A stretch of 64,000 bases of DNA from positions 62,001 through 126,000 of the forward strand of contig DAOTJE010000004.1 of assembly GCA_035448545.1 (NCBI GenBank), read 5' to 3'. The notes beneath the pieces are model-generated. The model worked only from the letters and a program-made list of their open reading frames with translations, was not told where the DNA came from and searched no databases. Below, piece by piece: positions 48,967-57,477 of this stretch (within the stretch, counting starts at the first letter, position 1; the number at the start of each line of letters is the position of its first letter). Made by a program: the position numbers and the translations under genes. This DNA comes from Anaerobaca sp035448545. Its GTDB lineage: Bacteria > Planctomycetota > Phycisphaerae > Sedimentisphaerales > Anaerobacaceae.

Positions 48967-50271
48967 TCACTGAGCCTCGATGCGAATCGTGTGGCGGACA
49001 GGGACGAAAGCGGCCTCGACGGCCTGCGCCAGCGGCGCACGCGTCTTCTCCGTCAGCGCGACGGTCATATCCATGTCGGCCGCGCCCTCCGGGCCATGGA
49101 AGAGCATCTTGATTTGTCTGGTCTCGTAGGCTTGCTTGGCGGCCACCGCCTCATCCACGCGCCGGAAGGCCTCGCTGAAAGGGTTGACTTCGAAATCGGC
49201 GGCCAGATTGACGCCCGCTTTCAACTGGGCGGCCGTATAGCTTTTGGAGGCGTCGCCCCAAGTGACGCGGCAGCCCCCGGTGGGGGCGTTCTTCACGACC
49301 AGCAGGAAGCGATTGAGATCGTTGTGGAACGGGACCAGCGTCATGCCCGAGCGGATGCTCGCATCGTCGTCAGCCGGACCGCTCGCGCAGAATGGATAAC
49401 GGCTGCTCTCCACCTCCACACGACCCGGCTCGGCAGAAACGATGCGGTGCCCCTCGGATGCGGAGGCTTGGCCATCCGCCATGTCCAGCGTGATGGTCCC
49501 GATTTGGCCATCGAGCCCCATCGCCCGAAGGAAGGCATAGGCCATTACCAGGTGGCCCGCCCACCCCGGGTGGACGCCGTCCTTGCCCGAGATCATGTAG
49601 TCCTCGCCGTACCGCCGCTTGGCCTCGAACCCCTGGACCAGCATCGGCAAGAACACGTCGGCGAACGCCACCTGCTCCTGCTCGGCCAATTGGACGTCGA
49701 TGTTGCGGAACTCGGCGAGACTTCGATTCAGGTCGTCGACCGTCCCTTGAGCCCGCTGAACCCACGCCGGCATCTTGCCGACCGTGCCGGCCGAGCCCTG
49801 GATCACCCGCGCCCCGCGTTCCTTGAACAAGCGAATGATCGCCCGCGACGCATCGCGATAGACCTGCCCGTATTCCTCTTTGTAGGGCTGATAGTTGTGG
49901 TCGTTCATCGCGTAGCACGTTGTGGCGATCGTCGGATCGAAGCGGAGCACATCGTTGGCCATTCGCGCCAGGAAGCCGGGGGCCTTCTCGCCGCTCCAGC
50001 CGAACTGTCGGACGGTGACGTCAAGTTGCGGCACGCAGACCGTCAGATAGGTCTCCATGATCCGCGAATACATCTTCTGCTCGGTGATCGAGTCACCGCA
50101 GATGGCCAGCCGGTCGCCCGGTCTGAGCAACAGCCCCTTGACGGGCGGCGCCTTGAGCAGCTTGTAGGCGGCGAAGTAAGGGTCGGCAGGCAACATCTCG
50201 TATTCCTGCGCCGGCAGCGGAGAAACCGAGATCACGACAAGGGCCAGCAGTGACATCATGCGCTTTTTCAT
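48967..50271 (-). CDS. Exported SGNH/GDSL-family hydrolase
   Basis: 434 residues from ATG 50271 with signal peptide MKKRMMSLLALVVISVSPLP. SGNH blocks: GDS nucleophile in DRLAICGDSITEQK, the Gly/oxyanion region QFGWSGEKAPGFL, Asn in YAMNDHNYQPY and the Asp-His pair in DGVHPGWAGHLVMAYA. The C-terminal 170 residues form a beta-rich domain (VEVESSRYPFCASG). Likely an esterase or acetyl esterase acting on polysaccharides. Ribosome site is weak; GTG 50280 is an alternative. Confidence 0.85.
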   Translation of the reverse strand: MKKRMMSLLALVVISVSPLPAQEYEMLPADPYFAAYKLLKAPPVKGLLLRPGDRLAICGDSITEQKMYSRIMETYLTVCVPQLDVTVRQFGWSGEKAPGFLARMANDVLRFDPTIATTCYAMNDHNYQPYKEEYGQVYRDASRAIIRLFKERGARVIQGSAGTVGKMPAWVQRAQGTVDDLNRSLAEFRNIDVQLAEQEQVAFADVFLPMLVQGFEAKRRYGEDYMISGKDGVHPGWAGHLVMAYAFLRAMGLDGQIGTITLDMADGQASASEGHRIVSAEPGRVEVESSRYPFCASGPADDDASIRSGMTLVPFHNDLNRFLLVVKNAPTGGCRVTWGDASKSYTAAQLKAGVNLAADFEVNPFSEAFRRVDEAVAAKQAYETRQIKMLFHGPEGAADMDMTVALTEKTRAPLAQAVEAAFVPVRHTIRIEAQ

Positions 50272-50532
50272 GTGTGTCACTGTAGTCGATGAAAGCCGCT
50301 CGGGCAACTGAAAAACTCGCAATTTGGACAGAAGACCCGTGCGGCCGGGCGAGACTACTCGCTTCTGTACCGTTGGACAGCCGGCAGAGACGACGCAGCA
50401 GGAACAGACCACCAGCCCGGCACAGAACAGGGAATACGGAATCCGGAGCGATGCGATCTCTGGCGCTGGCCTCTTCCTTATCGTGGAACCGTGCCGACGA
50501 ATATGAGCATCGAGCCGATCGATCCGATTGTG

Positions 50533-51939
50533 TCAGTCCAGGACGACTTCGTCTTTGAACGCAGGAACGACAACCTCCCAGCCGGTCTTTTCATGGAGGT
50601 AGGCGCCGAAACTCCTGGCGCTCTCGGATTCGCCATGTACGACAAATATCTTTTTCGGGTGGTTTTTCAGGGAGCTGAGCCACCGCAGCAGTTCCTCTCT
50701 GTCGGCGTGCGCGCTCATGCCGTGAATCTGTACGACCCTCGCGTTGACTTGGCGGTTCTCGCCGAGGATGCGGACCTCTTTCTCTCCATCGACGATCCGC
50801 CGGCCCAGCGTGCCGATCGCCTGGTAGCCCACGAACATGATTGTGCTTTCCGGCCGCTCGATATTGTTGACGAGGTGGTGCTTGATCCGTCCGCCTGTGC
50901 ACATGCCGGACCCGGCGATGATGATGACTGTGCCACGGATGTGGTTGATGGCCTTCGATTCCGTCGCCGTCTGTGTGATATGCAGACCCTCAAACGTGAA
51001 GGGCGATTGTCCGTTGTTCACGTGTTCCGTCATCTCCTCGTCGAACAGCTCGCTGTGACGCCTGAACACCCTGGTGATCGCACCAGCCATCGGGCTGTCG
51101 AGGAAAACCATCAGGTGGGGAATCGCGTTTTCCGCCAGCAGTTCGTTGATGTAGTAGAGGAGATCCTGCGACCGCTCCAGGGCGAAACTGGGGACAACGA
51201 TGTTGCCGCCGGCGGCCTTCGTGGCGTTGACAACCTCGGCAATCTCGGTCTTGATGTCTCCGTGCGCGCGATGGACGCGGTTGCCGTACGTGGATTCCAC
51301 GAGCACGTAGTCGGCCTCATCCACCTCCGCCGGATCGCGTACGATTGGCTGATTCGGGCGGCCCACGTCGCCGGAGAACAGCACGCTGCAGGTCTCTCCG
51401 TCCTTCCGGATGCAGACGTGGATGATGGCGGAGCCCAGGACGTGACCGGCTTCGCAGAACGTCGCGGTGATGCCGTCGGCGACCTCCACGGGCGTCTTGT
51501 ACCGCACCTTTCTGAACAGGGGCCCGGTCGCCTCGGCGTCGGCGGTGGTATAGAGCGGAACGACGGGATAGGGCCCTTTGCGTCCCTCACGCTCGTGCCG
51601 TTTGCGTTTGAACTCGGCGTCTTCTTCCTGAAGCCGGGCGGAGTCGAGCATGATGATGGGGGCAATCTCGGCGGTGGCGGCAGTACAGTACACCGGTCCG
51701 GCGAATCCCTCCTTGACCAGCTTGGGCAGCAGGCCGCAATGGTCCAGATGGGCGTGGGTCAGGAGCACCGCGTCGATGCTGGAGGCGGGGAAGTCAAACG
51801 GTTCCCAGTTACGCTCCTTGAACTGCCGTTCCTGATACAGGCCGCAATCGATCAGCAGCCGCGTTCCGTCGATTTCGAGCATGTGGCGGGACCCTGTGAC
51901 GTTCTGCGCCGCCCCCAGGAAGCGTAGCTTGATCTGCAT
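50533..51939 (-). CDS. Beta-CASP metallo-beta-lactamase-fold nuclease
   Basis: 468 residues from ATG 51939. MBL motifs: VLLTHAHLDHCGLLPKLV, FCEAGHVLGSAIIHV and VLFSGDVGRPNQPI. The beta-CASP domain has VVPSFALERSQDLLYYI, SPMAGAITRVFRRH and VIIIAGSGMCTGGRIKHHLV, then HGMSAHADREELLRWL for the final His/Asp. This is the CPSF73-like bacterial RNase family (YsaB-like), predicted to process RNA. The start is 15 codons inside the longest frame; the extra residues contain a Cys-rich segment and no homology. Confidence 0.9.
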   Translation of the reverse strand: MQIKLRFLGAAQNVTGSRHMLEIDGTRLLIDCGLYQERQFKERNWEPFDFPASSIDAVLLTHAHLDHCGLLPKLVKEGFAGPVYCTAATAEIAPIIMLDSARLQEEDAEFKRKRHEREGRKGPYPVVPLYTTADAEATGPLFRKVRYKTPVEVADGITATFCEAGHVLGSAIIHVCIRKDGETCSVLFSGDVGRPNQPIVRDPAEVDEADYVLVESTYGNRVHRAHGDIKTEIAEVVNATKAAGGNIVVPSFALERSQDLLYYINELLAENAIPHLMVFLDSPMAGAITRVFRRHSELFDEEMTEHVNNGQSPFTFEGLHITQTATESKAINHIRGTVIIIAGSGMCTGGRIKHHLVNNIERPESTIMFVGYQAIGTLGRRIVDGEKEVRILGENRQVNARVVQIHGMSAHADREELLRWLSSLKNHPKKIFVVHGESESARSFGAYLHEKTGWEVVVPAFKDEVVLD

Positions 51940-51977
51940 GGGCTGTATCCCCTGTACACAGTCACGACAAAAGTTAA

Positions 51978-52006
51978 ATGATGACATCTATCCACGTATT
52001 TGTCAA
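51978..52006 (-). promoter_or_regulatory. Promoter of the beta-CASP nuclease gene
   Basis: TTGACA (52006-52001), 17 bases, CATCAT (51983-51978). The -35 is perfect, the -10 four of six. Predicted start near 51971 gives a short leader of about 30 bases. The 52007-52200 spacer to the GH57 stop holds nothing else I can support. Confidence 0.5.
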
Positions 52007-52200
52007 CGGATTTTGCGTCACGTCGCATTTTGATCGGCGATCGACAGCCGCAGGGGAATGACTCATCCCTGTCCCTGGTGCAGCGATGGACAAGGACCTC
52101 ATCTGCGGTCAGGATCGGTTGCGCTGGGCGGACTCTCCGAAAACGGAGACGCCGAAGACCTTCGGGCGACGATCCAGCGTGATGACGGTGTGGGGGGCCG

Positions 52201-53466
52201 CTATACGGATACGGACTCATCGGCCCTGTGCCGACAGCTCTTGCTGTCCTGGGTTGCCACGAGGTGGCCTGTCGACGAGGAGGCACGTCTTCCGGTGCAA
52301 CGGGATCTCAGATGGTCCAGGACGTTCATGAAGTTGATGTAGGAGTCGTAGGGTGTATCGTATGGGTTGAAGTACTTGTGAACGTCGCCGTCGGCGAAGT
52401 ACTTGGTGCACATGTAGTAGAAGTGATCGGAGGTCTGGAGTCTCCGCCAATCCCGCAGGAGGTCCGGATCGCCGCTGTCTCGAACCGCCTGCTCCATCCG
52501 GTAGAGTTCCGCGATGGCATTCTGCTGCATGGCGTTGCCCAGCCAGGCGGACAGATCGCGCTCGGTGTCGGCCCAACTGACCAGATGGGGCACATCGACG
52601 ACATCCACTGCCTCGTACGTGTCCGCCACCTCGCCGGGCGTCTTGAAGTTGTTGTCCGGGTGTTTGAGGACCTCCGTCGGCAGGGCACGGAGGAAATCGA
52701 AGATGCCCGTATCTTCCCATTGGTGTTCGCCGAAGGTCTCATAGTCAACGAACAGATTGACGACGTATCCATTGCCGTTGACGGCGTTGATCCACTGGGC
52801 GAACTTGCCGACATCGAGGGGCCACTCGCTCCAATAGCGGTTGGAGAACCGGAAGGCGATGTCATCACTGAGGCGGTAGTTCTTCAAGAGCAGCTTCAGT
52901 CCAGGCGCGTTAGGGGGGCGATAAACATAGTTGGGGCTGCGATAGCCCAGGATATGGTCGGCACCCTCCGCCAGGACGGCCTTGAAGCCCCCGATTCGGG
53001 CGACCGCTTCGGCTACCTGGTTGTTGTAGATCAGTTCGGTGTTGCGGAACACCTGCGGCGTCTGGCCGAACAGATCATGGATCAGTTGCCGGTGCGCCAC
53101 GACCTGGCGGACGAACTCCTCCGGCGAGAACAGAAAGCTCAGGCTGTGGTAGTAAGTTTCGGACAGGAATTCGACGCAGCCGGTGGCCGCCAAGTACTGG
53201 AAGCTGGCCAGGACCTCCGGGGCGTACTCGGCAAATTGCTCCAGCACTGTTCCGGTGAGGCTGAAGCTGACCTTGAACTGCCGGCCGTGGCGTTCGATGA
53301 GTTCCCGAAGGACCCGATTGGTTGGGAGGTAGCATTTCTGCGCGACCTTGCGACAGATCTCCGCGTTCTTGAAACCGTCGAAATAGTCACCGGTCGTGTC
53401 GAAGATCGTGTAATGCCGCAGACGATAGGGTTGGTGAACCTGAAAATAGAAACACACCGAAGCCAT
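52201..53466 (-). CDS. Glycoside hydrolase family 57 protein
   Basis: 421 residues. The alpha-amylase/4-alpha-glucanotransferase family of alpha-glucan enzymes. Opening MASVCFYFQVHQPYRLRHY is GH57 motif 1 (HQPYR). The catalytic pair is Glu144 (VFRNTELIYNNQ) and Asp241 (FVDYETFGEHQ). Most of the barrel is intact (FSLTGTVLEQ, RYWSEWPLDV). The last 35 residues are Arg/Ser-rich and unlike GH57 tails, so a 3' frameshift is possible. GGAGA precedes the ATG. It lies 24 bases downstream of the glycogen-synthase-like gene, suggesting joint work on glycogen-type glucan. Confidence 0.88.
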   Translation of the reverse strand: MASVCFYFQVHQPYRLRHYTIFDTTGDYFDGFKNAEICRKVAQKCYLPTNRVLRELIERHGRQFKVSFSLTGTVLEQFAEYAPEVLASFQYLAATGCVEFLSETYYHSLSFLFSPEEFVRQVVAHRQLIHDLFGQTPQVFRNTELIYNNQVAEAVARIGGFKAVLAEGADHILGYRSPNYVYRPPNAPGLKLLLKNYRLSDDIAFRFSNRYWSEWPLDVGKFAQWINAVNGNGYVVNLFVDYETFGEHQWEDTGIFDFLRALPTEVLKHPDNNFKTPGEVADTYEAVDVVDVPHLVSWADTERDLSAWLGNAMQQNAIAELYRMEQAVRDSGDPDLLRDWRRLQTSDHFYYMCTKYFADGDVHKYFNPYDTPYDSYINFMNVLDHLRSRCTGRRASSSTGHLVATQDSKSCRHRADESVSV

Positions 53467-53489
53467 GGAAATCTCCCCGCGCCGTTCCC

Positions 53490-54767
53490 TTACGCGACCC
53501 CCAGCGTCTCGTGGTAGATCTCGTTCATCCGGGCAGCGGAATCCTCCCATCGGAACTTCAGTGCCTCGCGATGGCCCTCCGTGCGCAGCGTCTGCTGGAG
53601 AGGAGGATACCGCAGCACGGCGATCATCTTGTTGGCCATCTCCTGGACATCCCAGAAGTCCACTTTCAGGGCGTTGCGAAAGGCCTCGGCGATGCCGCTC
53701 TGCTTGCTGATCAGAACCGGCACATCGTGCTGCAGTGCCTCGAGCGGTGCGATCCCGAACGGCTCCGAAACGGAGGGCATCACGTAGAGGTCTGCCATCT
53801 GGTAGACCTTGCGGACATCATCGCCGCGCAGGAACCGCGTGAACAGAACGCGGCTGCCGATCCCCAGTTGGGCAGCCAGTTCGATGCTGCGGTAAAGCAT
53901 ATCTCCATCCCCGGCCATGATGAATTTGACGTTTTCGATCCTCTCCAGCACTCGTTTGGCCGCATGCAGGAAGTATTCCGGCCCTTTCTGCATGGTGATC
54001 CGCCCGAGAAACAGGACGATCTTGTCCGTCTTGGCCGGCCAGGTCTGTCGCGAGGAGGACCATGCCCCGTTGTGATGTTCGACCCCGTTATAGACAACCT
54101 CAACCTTTTCTGCCGGGACGCCATAACGGCTGATGATGATGTTCCGCGTGTAGTTGCTGACCGCGATGATCTTGGCCGCCGCATGCATGGCGTGGCGTTC
54201 GATGTCGTAGACGTACTGATTGACGTGCTCGCCACTCCGGTCGAACTCCGTGGAATGGACCTGGATCACCAGAGGTTTACCGCTCTGTTGGGCCAGGGCA
54301 ACACCGGCCGGAAACGTCATCCAGTCGTGCGCATGGATCAGGTCAAACTGCTCCGTCAATCCCACCGCCAGGACCTTCCGGGTGAAACGAGCCACTTCCG
54401 CATAGATGTCCGGACCGTAGTTGTCCTGACTGCCTGATTCGATATCCTCGTCGGACAGGCGGGCGTCGGCAAGTTCCCCGGCCGATGCCCCTGCGCCGGC
54501 ATGGCGCGCCGTGGAGGCATACGGGTTCAAAAATGCCGCGACCGGGCGAAACTGAACGTTCTTGAAACCGGATGCAGCGGCGCCTTGCCCGTAGTATTCC
54601 GAGGGCAGGCCGCCGGACAGATGCATCGGCTTGGCCTTCGGAAGCACGAAGATGATCGGCATGCCCAGGCGATCCATCGCCCGGGTCAGACCCAGACATG
54701 CCGTGCCTAATCCGCCGCTGATAAACGGCGGAAACTCCCAGCCAAGCATGAGCGTCCTTATCTTCAT
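53490..54767 (-). CDS. Glycogen synthase-like GT4/GT5 glycosyltransferase
   Basis: 425 residues from ATG 54767 (AAGGAACG upstream). GT-B fold: MKIRTLMLGWEFPPFISGGL is the glycogen-synthase-type N-terminus with the Gly-rich donor loop. HAHDWMTFPAGVALAQQ, AVSNYTRNIIISRYGVPAE, LFLGRITMQKGPEYFLHAA and YVMPSVSEPFGIAPLEAL follow, the last carrying the EX7E-type pair. It probably elongates an alpha-glucan from ADP- or UDP-glucose; short GT4 forms (MalT-/GlgM-like) also look this way. It is the first gene of a two-gene operon with GH57. Confidence 0.85.
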   Translation of the reverse strand: MKIRTLMLGWEFPPFISGGLGTACLGLTRAMDRLGMPIIFVLPKAKPMHLSGGLPSEYYGQGAAASGFKNVQFRPVAAFLNPYASTARHAGAGASAGELADARLSDEDIESGSQDNYGPDIYAEVARFTRKVLAVGLTEQFDLIHAHDWMTFPAGVALAQQSGKPLVIQVHSTEFDRSGEHVNQYVYDIERHAMHAAAKIIAVSNYTRNIIISRYGVPAEKVEVVYNGVEHHNGAWSSSRQTWPAKTDKIVLFLGRITMQKGPEYFLHAAKRVLERIENVKFIMAGDGDMLYRSIELAAQLGIGSRVLFTRFLRGDDVRKVYQMADLYVMPSVSEPFGIAPLEALQHDVPVLISKQSGIAEAFRNALKVDFWDVQEMANKMIAVLRYPPLQQTLRTEGHREALKFRWEDSAARMNEIYHETLGVA

Positions 54768-54897
54768 CGTTCGTTCCTTCCAGGGTAAAGGCCGCCAGCG
54801 ACGAGAGAAATCTTTGCCTGAGGTTCGCCAATGCTCTCCCGGGCTTTCGCGCGACGGGAATGTCCATTCTCTGGCGTCGCAGCACTTGATCGGGCTC

Positions 54898-54925
54898 AGC
54901 TTATCAGCTATACGTACACGGTCAA
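54898..54925 (-). promoter_or_regulatory. Possible promoter of the glycogen-synthase/GH57 operon
   Basis: TTGACC (54925-54920), 16 bases, TAAGCT (54903-54898) on the minus strand. Start near 54891 would give a leader of about 125 bases. Confidence 0.35.
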
Positions 54926-55392
54926 GGGGAATGTTCTGTAATTTGTCACGCAACAAGGAATTTCCGCCGGTGAGCGTCGGCGGCGCCGGAGGCAGGACGA
55001 TTGCCAAGGACCTCGATTCTTCGATCGGTGGCGCCTCCGTGCTCCGCATGTCACACATCACCCGTCGACGTGCGACGGCGGCGCAGTGATGCTTGTCTGC
55101 CGCAGCGGGGGGGGGTGACACCATGCGACGGCGCCGGCAGATCACCAGGCAAGGTGCATATCTCGACGCGAGCGCGGGGCAACCTTCAAACCGGCATTCC
55201 GCCGGCACAAGAACGCTCTGCGCGTCGGCATACTCGTGACGGTGTGCGGTGGTCGCCGCCGAGATTTCCGAGATTCTCCGGGTCTCTGTGACAGCGAAAG
55301 ACTGGGAAATCTGGGCTGTCTTTCGTCCTGGCGGGACAGCAGAGAGCACAGCTACGGCCGAGGCGTTGTCTGCTCCGAATCCAAGGTTGTGC
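54926..55392. other. Divergent spacer; contains an 8-bp inverted repeat
   Basis: About 470 bases between two divergent promoters without a supported gene. CGAAAGAC (55295-55302) and GTCTTTCG (55318-55325) form an inverted repeat with a 15-base loop, 70 bases upstream of the phasin-gene promoter, a possible operator. GC-rich and low-complexity stretches (a run of nine G at 55110) fill the rest. Confidence 0.5.
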
Positions 55393-55420
55393 TTGTTCTT
55401 GTCCGCAGACGCGCTATAAT
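55393..55420 (+). promoter_or_regulatory. Promoter of the phasin-ubiB-G1PDH operon
   Basis: TTGTTC (55393-55398), 16 bases, TATAAT (55415-55420). The perfect -10 and near-consensus spacing predict transcription from about 55427, 60 bases before ATG 55487. Confidence 0.6.
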
Positions 55421-55486
55421 CGCAGATAGACGGTGAACAAACGAGAACCGCGAACCGGACAAACCATGAATCTGGAGGATTGCCGA

Positions 55487-55777
55487 ATGTTTGAGACACT
55501 GGACAAACTGATGTTGGCTGGCTTGGGAGCGGTATCCATGACGCGCGAACGCGCCGAGCAGATGTTCGACGAGTACGTCAGCAAAGGAAGGGCCGAGCGC
55601 GAAAACCGCAGCGGGTTCGTGAAGGAAGTCATGGACAGCGCCCAGCGGACACGCAGCGAGCTGGAGAAGATGATCTCCAAGCAGGTGCAGGAAACGGTCA
55701 CGGCGCTGCACCTGGCCACGCAGGATGATGTCCGGCGCATCGAACAGAAGCTCGATCAGTTGCTCTCCAAAGGATAG
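55487..55777 (+). CDS. Phasin-like PHA granule-associated protein
   Basis: 96 residues from ATG 55487 (TGGAGGAT upstream). FETLDKLMLAGLGAVSMTRE then ERAEQMFDEYVSKGRAEREN and a helical, coiled-coil C-terminus (RSELEKMISKQVQETVTAL, DVRRIEQKLDQLLSKG) match the poly(hydroxyalkanoate) granule-associated/phasin (PF05597-type) family. No PHA synthase gene is in the window. In many bacteria this gene neighbours ubiB-like genes, as here; its stop shares a base with the ubiB start. Confidence 0.82.
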   Translation: MFETLDKLMLAGLGAVSMTRERAEQMFDEYVSKGRAERENRSGFVKEVMDSAQRTRSELEKMISKQVQETVTALHLATQDDVRRIEQKLDQLLSKG

Positions 55778-57477
55778 TGGCCTTGACCGTCTGGCGGCCC
55801 CGTTTCAGGAGTCGGCTGCACCGGTTGCGCCGTTACCGGCACATCATGGCCGTGCTGATGAAGTACGGACTCGAAGAGATCGCCGATGCGTTGCGCGCCC
55901 GGCTGTGGGTGCGCCTCGGCGAACAAGCGGCGCCGCTGCGTGTCAAACGAGCGGCGGTCGGGCAAAGTCGCCCGCATCGGGTGCGGCTGGCACTGGAGGA
56001 ACTGGGCCCTACCTTCATCAAATTCGGGCAGTTGCTCAGTACGCGTCCGGACATCGTGCCGGCCGAATACGTTCGTGAGTTCGAGCGGTTGCAGGACCAG
56101 GTCAAGCCGGAGCCGTTCAAACGGATCCGCGCCGAGATCGAATACCAGCTCGATGGGAAGCTGGAAGAGATCTTCGCCGGTTTCGTCCCCGAGCCGCTGG
56201 CGGCCGGCAGCATCGCCCAGGTCCACCGCGCCATTACGAAAGAAGGCGATTCCGTGGTGGTCAAGGTCCGCCGCCCGGGAATCGTCGAGATCATCCATGC
56301 CGAGTGTGATATCCTCGAAGAGCTTACCGCAATTCTCAAGGTTACCCTTTTTGAACACGAGACCGTCGATCCGCGGCAGATGGTCAAGGAGTTCGTCGAG
56401 GCTGTGGCCGCCGAGACGAATCTTGCCGACGAGCGGCGGAATCAACTGCGCTTCGCGGCCAATTTCAAAGATGACCCGACGGTCCATATCCCGAAGGTGT
56501 ACGAGAAGTACTGCACCAACGGCGTGCTCACCATGGAGTACATCGATGGAGTCAAGCCCGCGGATCCCAAGCTGCTGGCCGAGCGGGGAATCGACGGCAA
56601 GATTGTGGCCCAGCGCGGCGCCGATTTTGTCCTGCGCCAGATTTTCGAATGGGGTTTCTTCCACACCGATCCACATCCGGGCAACTTCTTCCTGCTGCCG
56701 GGCAACGTGTTGGCGCCGATCGACTTCGGACAGGTCGCACGGATGAGCTCACAGTATCGCCGCCTGTTTAACGAGATCATCCTGGCGATTGTCGAGAACG
56801 AGAGCTCGCGGGTGATACGCTGTCTGGAGCGGGAGGAAATGACGGATGAGAGGACCGACCTGAACAAGCTGACCGGCGACATGGAGCAATTGATCGATAC
56901 GTACCGGAATCTGCCTCTGAAAAACATCGCGTTCGGAACGGTGGTAACCCGGACCTTCGATCTGTTTCGCACGAATGCGATTCGCTCGCCTGCGCAGTTC
57001 ACGCTGATGCTCAAGACGCTGGCTACGGTGGAGTCCTTTGCGCGGTCGCTGGACCCGGATTTCAACATCATGGAGGCGATGAAGCCGTACGCTCGCCGGG
57101 CGATGATGCGCGACCTGGAGCCCAAGCGTCTCGTGCGGCAGATGCGTCAGGTCGTCCAGGATGCCAGCGATCTGGCCACGCGGCTGCCCGAAGACGTCAA
57201 TGTGATCCTGAGCAAGTTCCGCCAGGGCCGGTTTCAGGTCCGGGTCCACCACGAACATCTGGAGAACCTGGCCAAGACGGTCGACAAGGGCTCGAATCGG
57301 CTGAGCTTCGCCCTGATCACCGCCGCATTGCTTGTGGCCTCGAGCATGCTTGTGGCCCAACAGGGCACGGTGTTAGGCCTGTTTCGATTGCAGACGATGG
57401 GCATCGCCGGGTATATTATCGCGGCGGTCATCGGCATCTGGCTGCTGATTTCCATATCTCGCAGCGGCCGTTTGTGA
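55777..57477 (+). CDS. ubiB: UbiB/ABC1 atypical kinase
   Basis: 566 residues from GTG 55777. ABC1 kinase-like motifs: LEELGPTFIKFGQLLSTRPD (KxGQ), PLAAGSIAQVHRAITKEG (the A-rich loop), VVVKVRRPGIVEIIHAECDI, HTDPHPGNFFLL and LAPIDFGQVARM. Two C-terminal TMs (LITAALLVASSMLVA, IAGYIIAAVIGIWLLISI) anchor it. The family supports isoprenoid-quinone synthesis or lipid handling by an ATP-dependent step not fully understood. It overlaps the G1P dehydrogenase gene by four bases. Confidence 0.9.
   Translation: MALTVWRPRFRSRLHRLRRYRHIMAVLMKYGLEEIADALRARLWVRLGEQAAPLRVKRAAVGQSRPHRVRLALEELGPTFIKFGQLLSTRPDIVPAEYVREFERLQDQVKPEPFKRIRAEIEYQLDGKLEEIFAGFVPEPLAAGSIAQVHRAITKEGDSVVVKVRRPGIVEIIHAECDILEELTAILKVTLFEHETVDPRQMVKEFVEAVAAETNLADERRNQLRFAANFKDDPTVHIPKVYEKYCTNGVLTMEYIDGVKPADPKLLAERGIDGKIVAQRGADFVLRQIFEWGFFHTDPHPGNFFLLPGNVLAPIDFGQVARMSSQYRRLFNEIILAIVENESSRVIRCLEREEMTDERTDLNKLTGDMEQLIDTYRNLPLKNIAFGTVVTRTFDLFRTNAIRSPAQFTLMLKTLATVESFARSLDPDFNIMEAMKPYARRAMMRDLEPKRLVRQMRQVVQDASDLATRLPEDVNVILSKFRQGRFQVRVHHEHLENLAKTVDKGSNRLSFALITAALLVASSMLVAQQGTVLGLFRLQTMGIAGYIIAAVIGIWLLISISRSGRL

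Noticed and set aside
48955..50253. 432-codon + frame opposite the SGNH hydrolase
   Set aside because: Shadow of a gene with all SGNH blocks; the + translation has no start signal or motif.
50491..51927. 478-codon + frame opposite the beta-CASP nuclease
   Set aside because: Shadow; the minus strand has complete MBL and beta-CASP motifs.
52228..53517. 429-codon + frame opposite GH57
   Set aside because: Shadow; no ribosome site or fold motif, while the minus strand has GH57 catalytic residues.
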